Both the position numbers and the translations under genes were made by a program. The notes under the pieces are model-generated. The model was not told the DNA's origin. It was given only the letters and a program-made list of their open reading frames with translations, and searched no databases. DNA of 64,000 nt from Atrina japonica (taxonomy: Eukaryota > Mollusca > Bivalvia > Pterioida > Pinnidae). Below are positions 27,101 to 36,832 of this stretch, piece by piece; within the stretch, counting starts at the first letter, position 1; each line of letters opens with the position of its first letter. Location of the stretch: positions 4,557,501-4,621,500 of the forward strand of contig BROG01000002.1 in NCBI GenBank assembly GCA_030159075.1, read 5' to 3'.

Positions 27101-30100
27101 GATGCAACCCCCGTTAGTGATGTAACACACTGTGCTGTGTTGACCTTATGTACTGTTAGTGATGCAACCCTTACACTGTCCTGTGCTGCGTGACCTTATG
27201 TACTGTTACCGTTAGTGATGCAACCCCTAACACTGTCCTGTGTTGTTACCCTGACCTTAGTTATGTACTGTTAGTGATGCAGCCCTTACACTGTCCTGTG
27301 TTGACCTTATGTACTGTTAGTGATGCAACCCTTACACTGTCCTGTGTTGACCTTACGTACTGTTAGTGATGCAACCCCTAACACTGTGCTGTGTTGACCT
27401 TATGTACTGTTAGTGATGCAACCCTTACACTGTCCTGTGTTGACCTTATGTACTGTTAGTGATGCAACCCTTACACTGTCCTGTGTTGACCTTATGTACT
27501 GTTAGTGATGCAACCCTTACACTGTGCTGTGTTGACCTTATGTACTGTTAGTGATGCAACCATTAACACTGTCCTGTGTTGACCTTATGTACTGTTAGTG
27601 ATGCAACACCTAACACTGTCCTTGGTGTACTGTGTTGACTTATGTACTGTTAGTGATGCAACCCTTAACACTGTCTTGTGTTGACCTTACATACTGTTAG
27701 TGATGCAACCCCTAACACTGTCCTGTGTTGACCTTATGTACTGTTAGTGATGCAACCCTTACACTGTGCTGTGTTGACCTTACTGTCCTTGTGTTGACCT
27801 TACGTACTGTTAGTGATGCAACCCCTAACACTGTCCTGTGTTGACCTTATGTACTGTTAGTGATGCAACCCCTAACACTGTCCTGTGTTGACCTTATGTA
27901 CTGTTAGTGATGCAACCCTTAACACTGTCCTGTGTTGACCTTACGTACTGTTAGTGATGCAACCCCTAACACTGTCCTGTGTTGACCTTATGTACTGTTA
28001 GTGATGCAACCCTTAACACTGTCCTGTGTTGACCTTACGTACTTTTAGTGATGCAACCCCTAACACTGTGCTGTGTTGACAAGGTGCACTGTCAGTGATG
28101 TAATCCTAATACTGTACAAATATAAATTAGAAAGGTGTTAGGAATTGTCTATAGATGTATAGGTGCATTATTGAACAGCAGTTGAGTGCCTTAAGACCAA
28201 TTGGGTCTCCCGTTGTTGTTCTTTTCACAATATTATTGCTGTCTATGGCCTACCGCTTATTTCCCTTTAAAAAACAAATAACATATACTGACCATGTGAA
28301 CGAAGCAGATGGTTGTCTATTGTTGGAATTCTTCAGTGTCTCATTGAAAATCCTGTGTAAATGATGGAATTCTCAAAAAACTCTGATACAGTTACAATAC
28401 ATTTGACTCTAAATAATATTTGTATTCATAATTCTATATACATTAGATGTCATGGAACATGTAGAAGGAATATTCATTTATACCATATGTTGTTTTATAT
28501 ATTTAGTTTCAGAAATACCTGTAGAGGAAAAGGTTGTACAAGTGGAAGCTGGGTCTCACCACACTCTAGCACTCACAGGTAAAGTCTCACTTAATTAGGT
28601 TTGGATGACTATAATCTGACACACACAGGTAAAGTCTAACTTAATTAGGTATGGATGACTATAATCTGACACTCACAGGTAAAGTCTAACTTAATTAGGT
28701 ATGGATGGCTATCATCTGATGCTCACAGGTAAAGTCTCACTTAATTAGGTATAGGTGACTATAATCTGACACTCACAGGTAAAGTCTCACTTAATTAGGT
28801 ATGGATGGCTATCATCTGACACACACAGGTAAAGTCTAACTTAATTAGGTATAGGTGACTATCATCTGGCACTCACAGGTAAAGTCTCACTTAATTAGGT
28901 ATGGATGACTATCATCTTGCATTACAGGTAAGGTTTCACTTAATTAGGTATAGATGACTATCATCTGACACTCACAGGTAAAGTCTCACTTAATTAGGTA
29001 TGGATGGCTATCATCTGACACTCACAGGTAAAGTCTCACTTAATTAGGTATGGATGGCTATCATCTGGCACTCACAGGTAAAGTCTCACTTAATTAGGTA
29101 TGGATGACTATCATCTTGCATTACAGGTAAGGTTTCACTTAATTAGGTATAGGTGACTATCATCTGACACTCACAGGTAAAGTCTCACTTAATTAGGTAT
29201 GGATGACTATCATTTGGCATTCGCAGGTAAAGTCTCACTTAATTAGGTATGGATGACTATCATCTGACACTCACAGGTAAAGTCTCACTTAATTAGGTAT
29301 AGGTGTCTATCATCTTACACTCACAGGTAAAGTCTCAATTAAGTATAGGTGACTATCATCTGGCGTTCACAGGTAAGGTTTCACTTAATTATGTATGGAT
29401 GACTATCTAGGTAAATGATAACCATCTTACAAATAAATTTGACAGTAATTAAAGCTGAAGTCCCTGGATGTAAATTATTTTTAAATTTGTCTATGGTACT
29501 CTGAGATTGTTTCTTTAAAATCACCTCATTTATTTTATAAAAACTTATAACTCTCACTTCTGGTCAGCACAGGTTCGAGTCCTGCCGGAACCTAGGCTGA
29601 TTTTTGTGAGAAAGTTTCCCTAACATTTAAAAAATAATTACATCAGCCAGTTTACTTGCAGAGGGCCGATGATCTCTTCCCAGGTACATTAAAACCAGGT
29701 TCTCTCCTCCACCATTAAATACTGGTCACCACCATATAACTGAAAAATTGTACATTGTAACCAGGTTCTCTTCTCCACCATTAAATACTGGTCACCACCA
29801 TATAACTGAAAAATTGTACATTGTAACCAGGTTCTCTTCTCCACCATTAAATACTGGTCACCACCATATAACTGAAAAATTGTACATTGTAACCAGGTTC
29901 TCTTCTCCACCATTAAATACTGGTCACCACCATATAACTGAAAAATTGTACATTGTTGACCTTCCCAGGTAACCAGGTTCTCTTCTCCACCATTAAATAC
30001 TGGTCACCACCATATAACTGAAAAATTGTACATTGTAACCAGGGTTCTCTTCTCCACCATTAAATACTGGTCACCACCATATAACTGAAAAATTGTACAT

Positions 30101-32881
30101 TGTAACCAGGTTCTCTTCTCCACCATTAAATACTGGTCACCACCATATAACTGAAAAATTGTTGAGTGTGGTGCAAAACACTATTAAAGATTAAAAAATT
30201 AAAAATTCAAATTGAATAGAAGGTGAAAATTTCAAACAAAGTAATTGAAACATAGACATATACAATATTCAAGTTCACTATGACACATTACAGTGAAATT
30301 GACGCAAAACAACATGTCCACTCACATGTGTTGCTATTAATTCCAATACACATATAATTGTCATAGAGACATTTCTATTGATATTCAGATCAGGGAAGTA
30401 TATTGGCTTGGGGTTGTAACAAGTATGGGCAGATAACTCTGGACCCCAGCGGAAGGAAACAGATCAACAGTCCATACATCATATCTAAAGAGTACTTTGA
30501 TGGAGCGGTCATACAGATTAAATGTGGATGGACTCATAACATTGTACAGACAGGTAATTAAATAATGTAAAAACTTCTAAACTTATATTTGTTTAATGAT
30601 ATTTTATACCAGATACTACTATAAACCACTTTTAAACCTTAAATTTTGCAATTTTTCATTTTTCTTCCCCATATTTCGCTGCCCTTAGTTTTTGTGATTT
30701 TATGTTTGTACAACAGATACTTTTCCTGAATCCAGATTCCAGAATAAATTTTCACAACCTTTAAATTCTGCGATTACTCACAGCTTACCGAGTTCTCAAA
30801 ATTAAAGTGCACATGATAATTACAAGGTTTACGGTATTTTTTTCTATTTTTTTAATTTCTTTTTGTTTGATGGTTTGGCTTATTGTAGTGACCATTTATT
30901 GATGCATATACCCCTAAAAACACATTTGGACTGGTCTGTCAATGATTTACAGAAGAGTCCATTGTTTTTCAGGGTTTGATTATGGAGAAGCGATTTAAAC
31001 AGGTAAACTTTTACACATGATCAGCATAGAATGAATGCTCTACTTGCAAGGTCTTAATTTTAGGACCACGTTAGACTTGACACCTAAAATTAAGCTGTCA
31101 AACTTTAAGCATTAGATTCTGAAAGTCACAAAATTTGTGGATGGACTCCACTGGAAGTTTATCAGTTTACTTGCAGAAGGTTTGGGCCTCTTCTTGGTTA
31201 TGTTGTAATGGGGCGCTCTCCTCCACAATTTAAAACTGGTTGGCACCATATAACTGAAAAATGGACATCTGTAAAACATTATTTAAGTAACAAAATGATT
31301 AGGATTTAAAAACAAGGTTTTGTGTAGTAAATTCCATATAACTTGGCATTGTGGAGTCTTGTGTACCCTTTCTGGACCTGAGCGAGTTAGGTAATAAAGC
31401 TAAACAACTTTAAAATTACACGGGCAAGAGTAGTCGTTCTTACTTGTCATTGTAGTACCCAGTGAGGAATAAAACGTTTTTCCTGTGAAGATTGTCATAA
31501 CCGAAAAGTGAGTGGAATCATCCATACGGTAATCAAAAGGTTACTCCACCCTACCATCTTATGTGAATCGGACTATATCACAGTAGCCCTGGAAAGAAAT
31601 GACCCTTACTGTATAAGTCTATAGCCATCCTTAACTCCTTCAACATTACAGACCAGAAAGAACTGGTCAAAACCATTTAGATTTTTAGGGGTGAGGGGGT
31701 TAATATGTCCCCACACTTACAATTGTTGTTGTTGGTATAAATATGGGAAATGTGTGGCACAATATCAAAACAAATAAATGTGGTCAAAGGGAAGTAACTC
31801 TACAATATTAAATCTTACTAAATTTTACAATTCCAGTCTTTATCTAATTAGTCATTAGATATTATTCTTATTTATAAGTGATATAATATTTCAATGTTTC
31901 AGTCAAAGGAACTGTGTACAGTTGGGGACGGGCAGATTATGGCCAGCTTGGCAGACCATGTGAACAGACATATGACCACATTCCAAAACCCATTACTGGA
32001 TTGCCATTCATTAGAACATTTGCTTGTGGATCAGAGCATAATCTTGCTGTATCAGGTATGTTTTCTTTTTCATATTTAGTTTTTGTTTTGATTTCTGGAT
32101 ATATATCAATAAATCATGATTGTTAATAACTTTTATTAAAATTTTTATTCATTACGTATCGTCTTTCTGATTCTTTGTATGTATAAGGTATCATATTCAC
32201 AGGTACATGTATTTAATTTAGCGATATTTTTGTTGACTGTGAATGTAGTAAAGCTAAATTCCCCCAATCAAATTAAAAACCGATCTCTCACCACGCCCAC
32301 ATTTTTATATGTCGGGTAGAGGATCCAACGCATCCAGTATGGGATTAAGTGCGGATGACTTCTCGTAGGTGTGTAAAGTTCGACTAAAGAAAATGCAACT
32401 TACAAAGTTTTGAAAGTTTATCCAATGGCAAAGAGATTAATCTATTTTAAAATAAAGAAACCAACAGTCTGCAGAATTCATTTGGTATATCTTTGGTGAT
32501 TCAATCTATCCAAGGTTCTTTCTTAAGATTAGAAGATAAATTGCACTTTCATAAGTCAAAAATGACACACCTACATGGTCATCCGTATGTGACCCCATAG
32601 CGGATTGCGTTAGAGATTAGTTTTTAATTAGATTGAAATTCCCCAAGATTAAAAGTAACAACACAGTAGGCCTACATGATTTATTTATTTGTTTTAAAAC
32701 TTTAATTCTATTTTTAGATACAGGACAATTGTTTACTTGGGGATGGAATGAACATGGGATGTGTGGAACAGGTGATGAACTAAATGTAGCATCTCCAAGA
32801 GTTGTGACCATCGGTCAAGGAAAGGTCAGCCACATTGGTTGTGGAGCTGGACACTCATTTGCCCTCTGTCACACCAGCTGA
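7909..32881 (+). CDS. SERGEF: SERGEF: secretion-regulating guanine nucleotide exchange factor, RCC1-type propeller (10 exons)
   Basis: Joining ten exons (7909-7965, 8921-9053, 10475-10630, 20569-20651, 23398-23476, 24821-24919, 28513-28578, 30389-30553, 31903-32055, 32718-32881) gives 1155 nt, or 384 residues plus TGA. All phases are consistent. Seven RCC1 blades are visible by their WG/CG/TG-x-N-x-x-GQL signatures, from WGANSYGQL at residue 19 to WGWNEHGMCG near the end. Diagnostic SERGEF stretches include ITGGGGHS, SWGRADYGQLGR, CGSEHNLAVSG and GCGAGHS near the C-terminus. Human SERGEF (DelGEF) is longer, with a C-terminal tail absent here, and is reported to bind the exocyst subunit Sec5 and modulate secretion. 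The start ATG (AAACATGG) precedes a short non-RCC1 leader. Intron 5 appears to be GC-AG. Identification is firm; GEF activity is not inferable from sequence. Confidence 0.95.
7966..8920 (+). other. SERGEF intron 1
   Basis: GTAAGA...TTTTCAG. It contains a (CT)n tract at about 8319-8359 and otherwise AT-rich sequence in which I see no gene. Confidence 0.85.
8921..9053 (+). CDS. SERGEF: SERGEF exon 2, blade 1
   Basis: Acceptor TTTTCAG|GGT and donor TCAG|GTACTT, leaving phase 1. Encodes GANSYGQLAQGN through ITGGGGHSLTIS. Confidence 0.93.
9054..10474 (+). other. SERGEF intron 2
   Basis: It holds repeated variants of the 'GTCTTTCAAGACAGGTGGTC' motif (about 9580-9840). It also holds two copies of a short element beginning CTGAATTATGACAGTAGAC (about 9375 and 10190). 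No gene is seen. Confidence 0.8.
10475..10630 (+). CDS. SERGEF: SERGEF exon 3, blade 2
   Basis: Acceptor TTCAACAG|AGT, donor ACAA|GTAAGA, phase 1 to phase 1. Encodes ESGKLYVCGSNSKGQLG through GGWDFTLILT. Confidence 0.93.
11935..12552. repeat. 36/37-bp minisatellite, about 17 copies
   Basis: Unit approximates TAGTTGGCTGTTGTGTACAA plus TACCCCTGTTCCCCTC, with one-base length variants. The mixed 36- and 37-bp period opens overlapping short reading frames in several phases, none of them credible genes. Lies in SERGEF intron 3. Confidence 0.95.
12942..13022. repeat. (CT)n microsatellite
   Basis: About 80 bases of CT dinucleotides with a single interruption near the end. Confidence 0.97.
13430..14902 (+). 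mobile_element. Helentron-like composite element with internal core repeats, copy 1
   Basis: Begins with a small hairpin (AGCTCACCTGA ... TCAAGTGAGCT) followed by a GTCTGTCGTCTGTC-type segment, and ends GGCCCATGGGCCTCTTGTTT. Between are about three divergent ~480-bp units, each starting near AAACCGCTGAAGGGATTTT-like sequence and running through CTCCAGAACCGCTGCATG-like sequence. Terminal palindrome plus tandem cores resembles non-autonomous Helentron-associated elements; the class is inferred. Confidence 0.6.
15060..15230. repeat. (TTTA)n microsatellite
   Basis: Long run of TTTA tetranucleotides with minor CTAT and TTCT interruptions. Confidence 0.95.
15845..16020 (+). mobile_element. SINE family B, copy 1
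   Basis: Contains the family-B landmarks AGAAAGTTTGCCAGTTTACT, GGTCTCTACCCGG, CACCATAAAACTGAAA and a terminal GTGTGGCATAAAACA. The tRNA-like head is poorly preserved. Confidence 0.65.
17700..17832 (+). mobile_element. Right-end fragment of the Helentron-like element
   Basis: Short fragment with CGACTTCTTCTCAAGAACCA and the characteristic end CATTTGGGCCTCTTGTTTTT. Confidence 0.5.
18340..19935 (+). mobile_element. Helentron-like composite element, copy 2
   Basis: Same plan as 13430-14902. It starts GCTCACCTGAGCCGAATCCT, has three internal units (starting near 18430, 18925 and 19390) and ends AGGCCCTGTTGGGCCTCTTG. Each unit carries ATTGAAAAACGGATTGTTTC or a close variant and TGATTTCCTCAATTATCTCC. 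No Rep or helicase coding is present, so it is non-autonomous. Confidence 0.65.
20569..20651 (+). CDS. SERGEF: SERGEF exon 4, first half of blade 3
   Basis: Acceptor CTTTACAG|AT, donor ACCT|GTAAGT, phase 1 to phase 0. Encodes NDGAVYTTGSNAFQQLG and onward to EIP. The usual W of the WG signature is T here. Confidence 0.92.
21389..21540. mobile_element. Foldback MITE, about 150 bp
   Basis: Arms TTTTGCAATGTATTGAGAA and TTCTCAATACATTGCAAAA are exact inverted repeats. Similarity continues through a GTGCACACT/AGTGTGCAC pair to a loop of about 20 bases. Confidence 0.85.
21990..23262. repeat. Short-period array (ATAACTGGTAGATAAGTGGTGG type) split by a 1-kb insertion
   Basis: Units of roughly 27-29 bp (core AACTGGTAGATAAGTGGTG, then a TTAATAT joint) occur before 22071 and again after 23113. 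The two halves were once contiguous. Confidence 0.75.
22072..23112. mobile_element. 1041-bp DNA transposon-like insertion flanked by TTAA
   Basis: The insert begins AGTGGTATAAGCTGTC and ends with the reverse complement of AGCGATATGAGCTGTC. It is bordered by TTAA on both sides, while intact array units carry a single TTAA at the same place. That is a target-site duplication of the piggyBac type. No transposase is visible, so it is non-autonomous. Confidence 0.7.
23398..23476 (+). CDS. SERGEF: SERGEF exon 5, second half of blade 3
   Basis: Acceptor TTTTCAG|GTT. Encodes VMVELPGNDIHV through AAGLRHSVVAT. The donor that keeps both frame and the conserved blade spacing is ACAG|GCAAGA, a GC donor, phase 1. 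Confidence 0.88.
24076..24362. mobile_element. Foldback element, about 290 bp
   Basis: Left arm includes GAATTCTGCAGA and GAGTTACATCTCT; right arm includes AGAGATGTAACGC and TCTGCAGAATTC. Related sequence recurs near 32460 and 45400. Confidence 0.6.
24476..24815. mobile_element. MITE related to 60676-60978 (right end degraded)
   Basis: Shares GGACCAATTAATA, GTAAAACAGTTA, GTTGTGGTTATTA and CAGATAAACTGTTAC with the intact copy at 60.7 kb, in opposite orientation. It ends just before SERGEF exon 6. Confidence 0.6.
24821..24919 (+). CDS. SERGEF: SERGEF exon 6, first half of blade 4
   Basis: Acceptor TTGTTGTAG|AGA, donor ATAG|GTAAAT, phase 1 to phase 1. Encodes EKGQVYTWGAGRKGQIG and onward. Confidence 0.92.
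24990..28130. repeat. Large 46-bp satellite array with two subtypes (about 65 units)
   Basis: From about 25200 to 26400 the unit is GTGATGTAATCCCAACACTG followed by TGCTGTGTTACCCTGATGTA and CCGTTA. From about 26400 to 28130 it changes to a GTGATGCAACCC...TTGACCTTATGTACTGTTA subtype. Both are 46 bp. Several copies carry odd small insertions. It fills most of SERGEF intron 6. Confidence 0.95.
28513..28578 (+). CDS. SERGEF: SERGEF exon 7, second half of blade 4
   Basis: Acceptor TAGTTTCAG|AAA, donor CACAG|GTAAAG, phase 1 to phase 1. Encodes EIPVEEKVVQVEAGSHHTLAL. The last ~15 exonic bases and the donor are repeated downstream in a minisatellite. Confidence 0.92.
28565..29400. repeat. 50-bp minisatellite that repeats the SERGEF exon 7 splice donor (about 17 copies)
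   Basis: Starting at the true exon/intron junction, a ~50-bp unit (CACTCACAGGTAAAGTCTCA plus CTTAATTAGGTATGGATG and about 12 more bases) recurs about 17 times. Nearly every copy retains CAG|GTAAAG or CAG|GTAAGG, so the intron begins with a string of near-identical candidate 5' splice sites. Confidence 0.93.
29555..30185 (+). mobile_element. SINE family B, copy 2, with internal 66-bp tandem expansion
   Basis: Head remnant (CAGCACAGGTTCGAGTCCTG) and family-B body. The segment AACCAGGTTCTCTTCTCCAC through AACTGAAAAATTGTACATTG is then repeated about seven times (66-bp period) before the normal tail (GTTGAGTGTGGTGCAAAACA). The multiple-of-three period opens artefactual ORFs on both strands. Confidence 0.85.
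30389..30553 (+). CDS. SERGEF: SERGEF exon 8, blade 5
   Basis: Acceptor ATATTCAG|AT, donor ACAG|GTAATT, phase 1 to phase 1. Encodes DQGSILAWGCNKYGQI through CGWTHNIVQT. Confidence 0.93.
30901..30985. mobile_element. Mini-MITE, about 90 bp, copy 3 (reverse)
   Basis: Reverse orientation of the family at 2797: CCCCTAAAAACACATTTGGA ... TTTACAGAAGAGTCCATTG. Confidence 0.65.
31130..31270 (+). mobile_element. SINE family B fragment
   Basis: Body only: CAGTTTACTTGCAGAAGG, CTCCTCCACAATTTAAAACT and CACCATATAACTGAAAAAT. Confidence 0.6.
31903..32055 (+). CDS. SERGEF: SERGEF exon 9, blade 6
   Basis: Acceptor GTTTCAG|TCA, donor ATCAG|GTATGT, phase 1 to phase 1. Encodes VKGTVYSWGRADYGQLG through CGSEHNLAVS, the most SERGEF-diagnostic exon. 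Confidence 0.95.
32718..32881 (+). CDS. SERGEF: SERGEF exon 10, blade 7 and stop
   Basis: Acceptor TTTTTAG|ATA. Encodes DTGQLFTWGWNEHGMCG through GCGAGHSFALCHTS and TGA. The protein ends right after the last blade. Confidence 0.95.
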
Positions 32882-33510
32882 ATCTAAACCCCATTTGTAT
32901 TCAGCAAATACTTGGACTTTGGATCAACACCATTTGTAAAAGGCATAAAGGTGACCAGTTCAACATTTGTAAAAAGCAGGAAGGTAACCAGTTCAAATCT
33001 ATAGGTCTACCTATGAAGACTCATCACATCTAGGTTGGCAGATATCCCATCACATAGATGTATCATTGCTAAGAATGAATTGCTAGACTGATCAGATTAT
33101 CTCCCCTTCATATTTCAATACGCAGATGATAATAAAGAGGTAGTTCTTAGTGACATTGACATTGGTCATGCAAAGCTATGACATGTGCAGAATACAGGAT
33201 TTAGGTATAGAAAAAAATGAGCAAGTGATTGATTAAAATCAGTTTCATATATGGTCAAACGTATCTATAAAGGCCACACCATGGAAGTAGTCGATGTAGA
33301 CAGGTGGCCTTTATAAAGAGGTTTACTCATTATAGATAAAGTTAACTAAGGTTGTACTTGAATGGCCTTTATAAGCATGTGCTCTTCATACAAAAGTGGC
33401 CTTTAATGCAAGTTTGATTGTATACCTAACAATGTTTCTGTGATATTGTAACAATTCTGTGTTCCCACAGCAACATGTGCAATACAGAACGTAATAAATC
33501 ATAATGAAAA
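32882..33510 (+). other. SERGEF 3' UTR (probable) with polyadenylation signals
   Basis: AATAAA occurs at 33131-33136 and at 33493-33498; the second is followed by a T-rich stretch and is the better candidate. Between them is one copy of the 'CTATAAAGGCCAC...GGCCTTTATA' dispersed motif. Confidence 0.5.
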
Positions 33511-33683
33511 ACTTGTGGCATTTTTTATTTTATTATCTTTATAAGGCAAAAAAAAAAAAAATATGTGTTTCAGTTTACCTGACCAACGTGTTTTTCCCCC
33601 TCTGACACTACTACTTTTTATTGTATCAAAATCCGGAACTTTGAAGTTACATGTATGTTTCCGATTTTAAATGTAGTGGTCAC

Positions 33684-34204
33684 ATCTCAGAGCCATTTTC
33701 TTCAATTCAATTTGTGCAACAATCGAAAATGTAATCTGTACTTACTGTGGAGATATTTTTCAATCCATCCAAATATATAATTTTAAATATCAACACTTTT
33801 AATTATGTTTTTTTCAGTTGTATAACTTTGGTTACCACATTTTGTTTATAAAATCCCACCATCTTGGAAATTGAGAAAATGGGCATACGCACAAAGTGGG
33901 AAAATGCTATAGTCTGTTTCTGGGTAAACTTTTTAACGTTCGTACAATGTTATTCCTATATACAAATACTGAATAAGTTTATTCAGAAATGCACTATAGT
34001 GACCTGCACTGGACATTTTGGTCTGTGTGCATGCCCATTGTCTCAATTTCCAAGATGGTGGGGATTTATAAATAAAATTAGTGATTGCAGTAATATGATA
34101 AAAAAAACAATTATATACTTGGATGGATTGGAAAGTATCTCGATAGTAAGTACATGTTTAATTTTTTTCGTTGAATTGAAGAAAATAGCTCCAAGATGAG
34201 ACCT
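33684..34204. repeat. Large foldback, arms about 200 bp
   Basis: The left arm (CTTCAATTCAA, GTACTTACTGTGGAGATA, CCATCCAAATATATAA, CCACCATCTTGGAAATTGAG) returns as reverse complement on the right (CTCAATTTCCAAGATGGTGG, TTATATACTTGGATGG, TATCTCGATAGTAAGTAC, TTGAATTGAAG). The spacer is about 140 bp. No protein is supported. Confidence 0.8.
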
Positions 34205-36639
34205 GTCACATTTGCTCGAAATTGCCGGTTGACCGACGTCTGGTATGAAGGGATGGACTGCAACGACGATGGAGACGGACGAATCAAAATAGTAAAATAC
34301 CTTCTTTGCTGCAGCTGTAACTAGGACAGACCTATATACCTTAATCTTTTCTTCAAATTTCACTCTAGAGAAATTTACTGTCAATTATGCCTAAAATGTT
34401 TAACACATTAAATCATTTTGATGTTTGATAACGGCAGGTTCTAATTTTTCACTATACATTTATACTAATTTACTCCAGTTTGCCGAGTGTTTTGATTTCG
34501 GCACTTGTAAGGCAAGTATTTTCGGCACTTCCAAAAACATGCATTGAAACTTTATTTTTAGGAATTAAAATTCATCATGAGATATCAATTCATTTATTTT
34601 AATCAATATTAGCTGCTGATATTACCTGTTCATGTGCCAAAAATACCTGCATGTCAATAAGTTAAGTGCTGAAGTTACTTGAACAAGTGCCAAATATACT
34701 TAGTGCCAAAATTACTAGAATTCATTTTTATACAATGTCAGAATTATTTGTAAATAAGTTTATTTTGTTCGGGGAAAAAAAAGACAAAAGTAAAAAAAAT
34801 GTTCGCCGACCAACCTACCCTAATTTTTGGGGACATGTAACCTGGAAACACACACATATATATTTTTTTTGGAAAACAAAAATAAACAGTAGACCCATAA
34901 TGCTCACTAGAGCAAAACTGACAACAAGAGGCTCAGGTGGACTTAATTCACTTACCCGAGAACCTTGACACAGGGTCATATCATAAGTGTCAAGGTCATG
35001 ATCAATAATATAATAAAGTTTAAATGAATTCCAAGCAAGGATTGGAAACTTATGATCCAGACAAAATTTGTGACCAATGGACATTGTTTACTCGCCCTGT
35101 TTGGGGGAGGGGGACAAATTAAACTTTTACAAATGTGTCATGGGTGTTCTATAAACAGTCAAACTTGTCTATAAAGGCCTCTGAAAGGAACAGGCAAAAG
35201 TAGCCGTTATATACAGGTGGCCTTTATACAGACGTGGGTTTTTTATGTAAGTTTGACTGTACCAAGTGTGAGAAAGTTTAATGATCCATTCTGCTGTACA
35301 GACATTGTTCACAAGTATCAGACATAATTGTATAATGTCCCATTGTCACATGACACAAGTATAAACAAATCGTGTTTCAATGATAATGATAGGACACCTC
35401 ACCATTATAACAGTCAGTCAGTAGTAACCTCAAAATTATTTATTTTATTCAACTCAATTTTAGAACAATTCAAGCTAATCTGTAAAAGATAAGCTAACTG
35501 CTTTCTTAAATTAACAATAATATACACGGTACATGTAAACACAAGGTAGAAACATATTATACAAATAAGATTATCTTTTCTTTCCATTATAAACTTAAAT
35601 AAATCATAAAGTATCTATTTTTTCTCTTCAATAAAATATCTACTGGTTGTAAGAAAATGGACATCTTAACTCATTTTTTTTTTCAGGCAATTTGAATGTC
35701 AGGGCCCTGCACCATAATACATTTAACAATTACTTTTTTTTTAAATCTGAGAATATTTTCAACTTGGCCCTGCTCAGCCAATCAGATTTCAAGATTATCC
35801 AACGTTGAGTAAAAATTTTCAACTTAAATAATTTTTAAACTTCATGGTGCCAAGCCTTGATCTTATAGTTTTTATTTAGAGTCCATAAAATTTCAACATT
35901 TTCACATTTTTGTTTTTCAGGAAATGGGTTTTATGTTTCAAGAACAATAATCAAGATAATAACTTCTATTAAAAATTCTAACACAATCTCTTTTTTCTTT
36001 TAAATCTGTAATAAAATTTACAACGATATTCTCATCCTCTGAAACATAGCATAACTGTCGTATTTTTCACACTGGACATATGTATTTTAGATAATTACAA
36101 ACTTGTATCTGTGTGTATGCATGTGCGAGCATATACACACACAAATAGCTTCTATTTTCATTATCAACCTATTGACAATGCACACGATTCCAATAATGTT
36201 AATATTTCTTTTGGCAAAAATTCAAAATACATTTGTGATCATAAAGCTAGACAGAGAATATGTTGTTTAGCATCAATATGTAAATATAAGGTGCATGTGT
36301 ACTGAAAAGTAATTAGCTATATATATATATAACATCTCACTACTGTAAATATTGGGCAAAAACAATATTAACACCTTTTTTCACAGTTTTCATCCATAAT
36401 TTGTTATTTAACATTATCATACCTATGTCATTGTTTGTGTATAAGATATACTCAACACAAAATTTACCAAATTTCTGATACTACCAAAATAATAACAAAT
36501 AAGATAAGAGAAATGTACACATCAGAAATACATTGATGCAAATAATAATTAAATATTCGTATATTTTTTACACATACAAAAACTCTTAAATAACAGTTTT
36601 TAATAATATAAGTTATAAAGATTTAATCCAAAAAATACC

Positions 36640-36832
36640 GTATACCTGGAAATTTTCGCCCTTCAGTGAGATGGCAAATATAAAATGAAAGCGAAATTTT
36701 CCAGTTAAACAAAGGAAGTACGAACATCCATGAGACCTAGTTGATTTTGGGTGAATTTAAGACAGGGCAAATATGTATTCTGGCGTTATTGGGCAAAAAT
36801 AACCAGGGGCAAAAAATTCCAGGTATACAGTA
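36640..36832. mobile_element. MITE, 'TACTGTATACCTGG' family, copy 2
   Basis: Inverted ends CGTATACCTGGAAATTTTCG and AAAAATTCCAGGTATACAGT, with GGGTGAATTTAAGACAGG inside. Confidence 0.75.

Noticed and set aside
25000..28130. CRISPR-like array
   Set aside because: Units are contiguous 46-bp repeats without unique spacers, in a eukaryotic intron.
29689..29972. ORFs on both strands with 22-residue repeats
   Set aside because: Product of the 66-bp SINE expansion; same sequence open on both strands by arithmetic.
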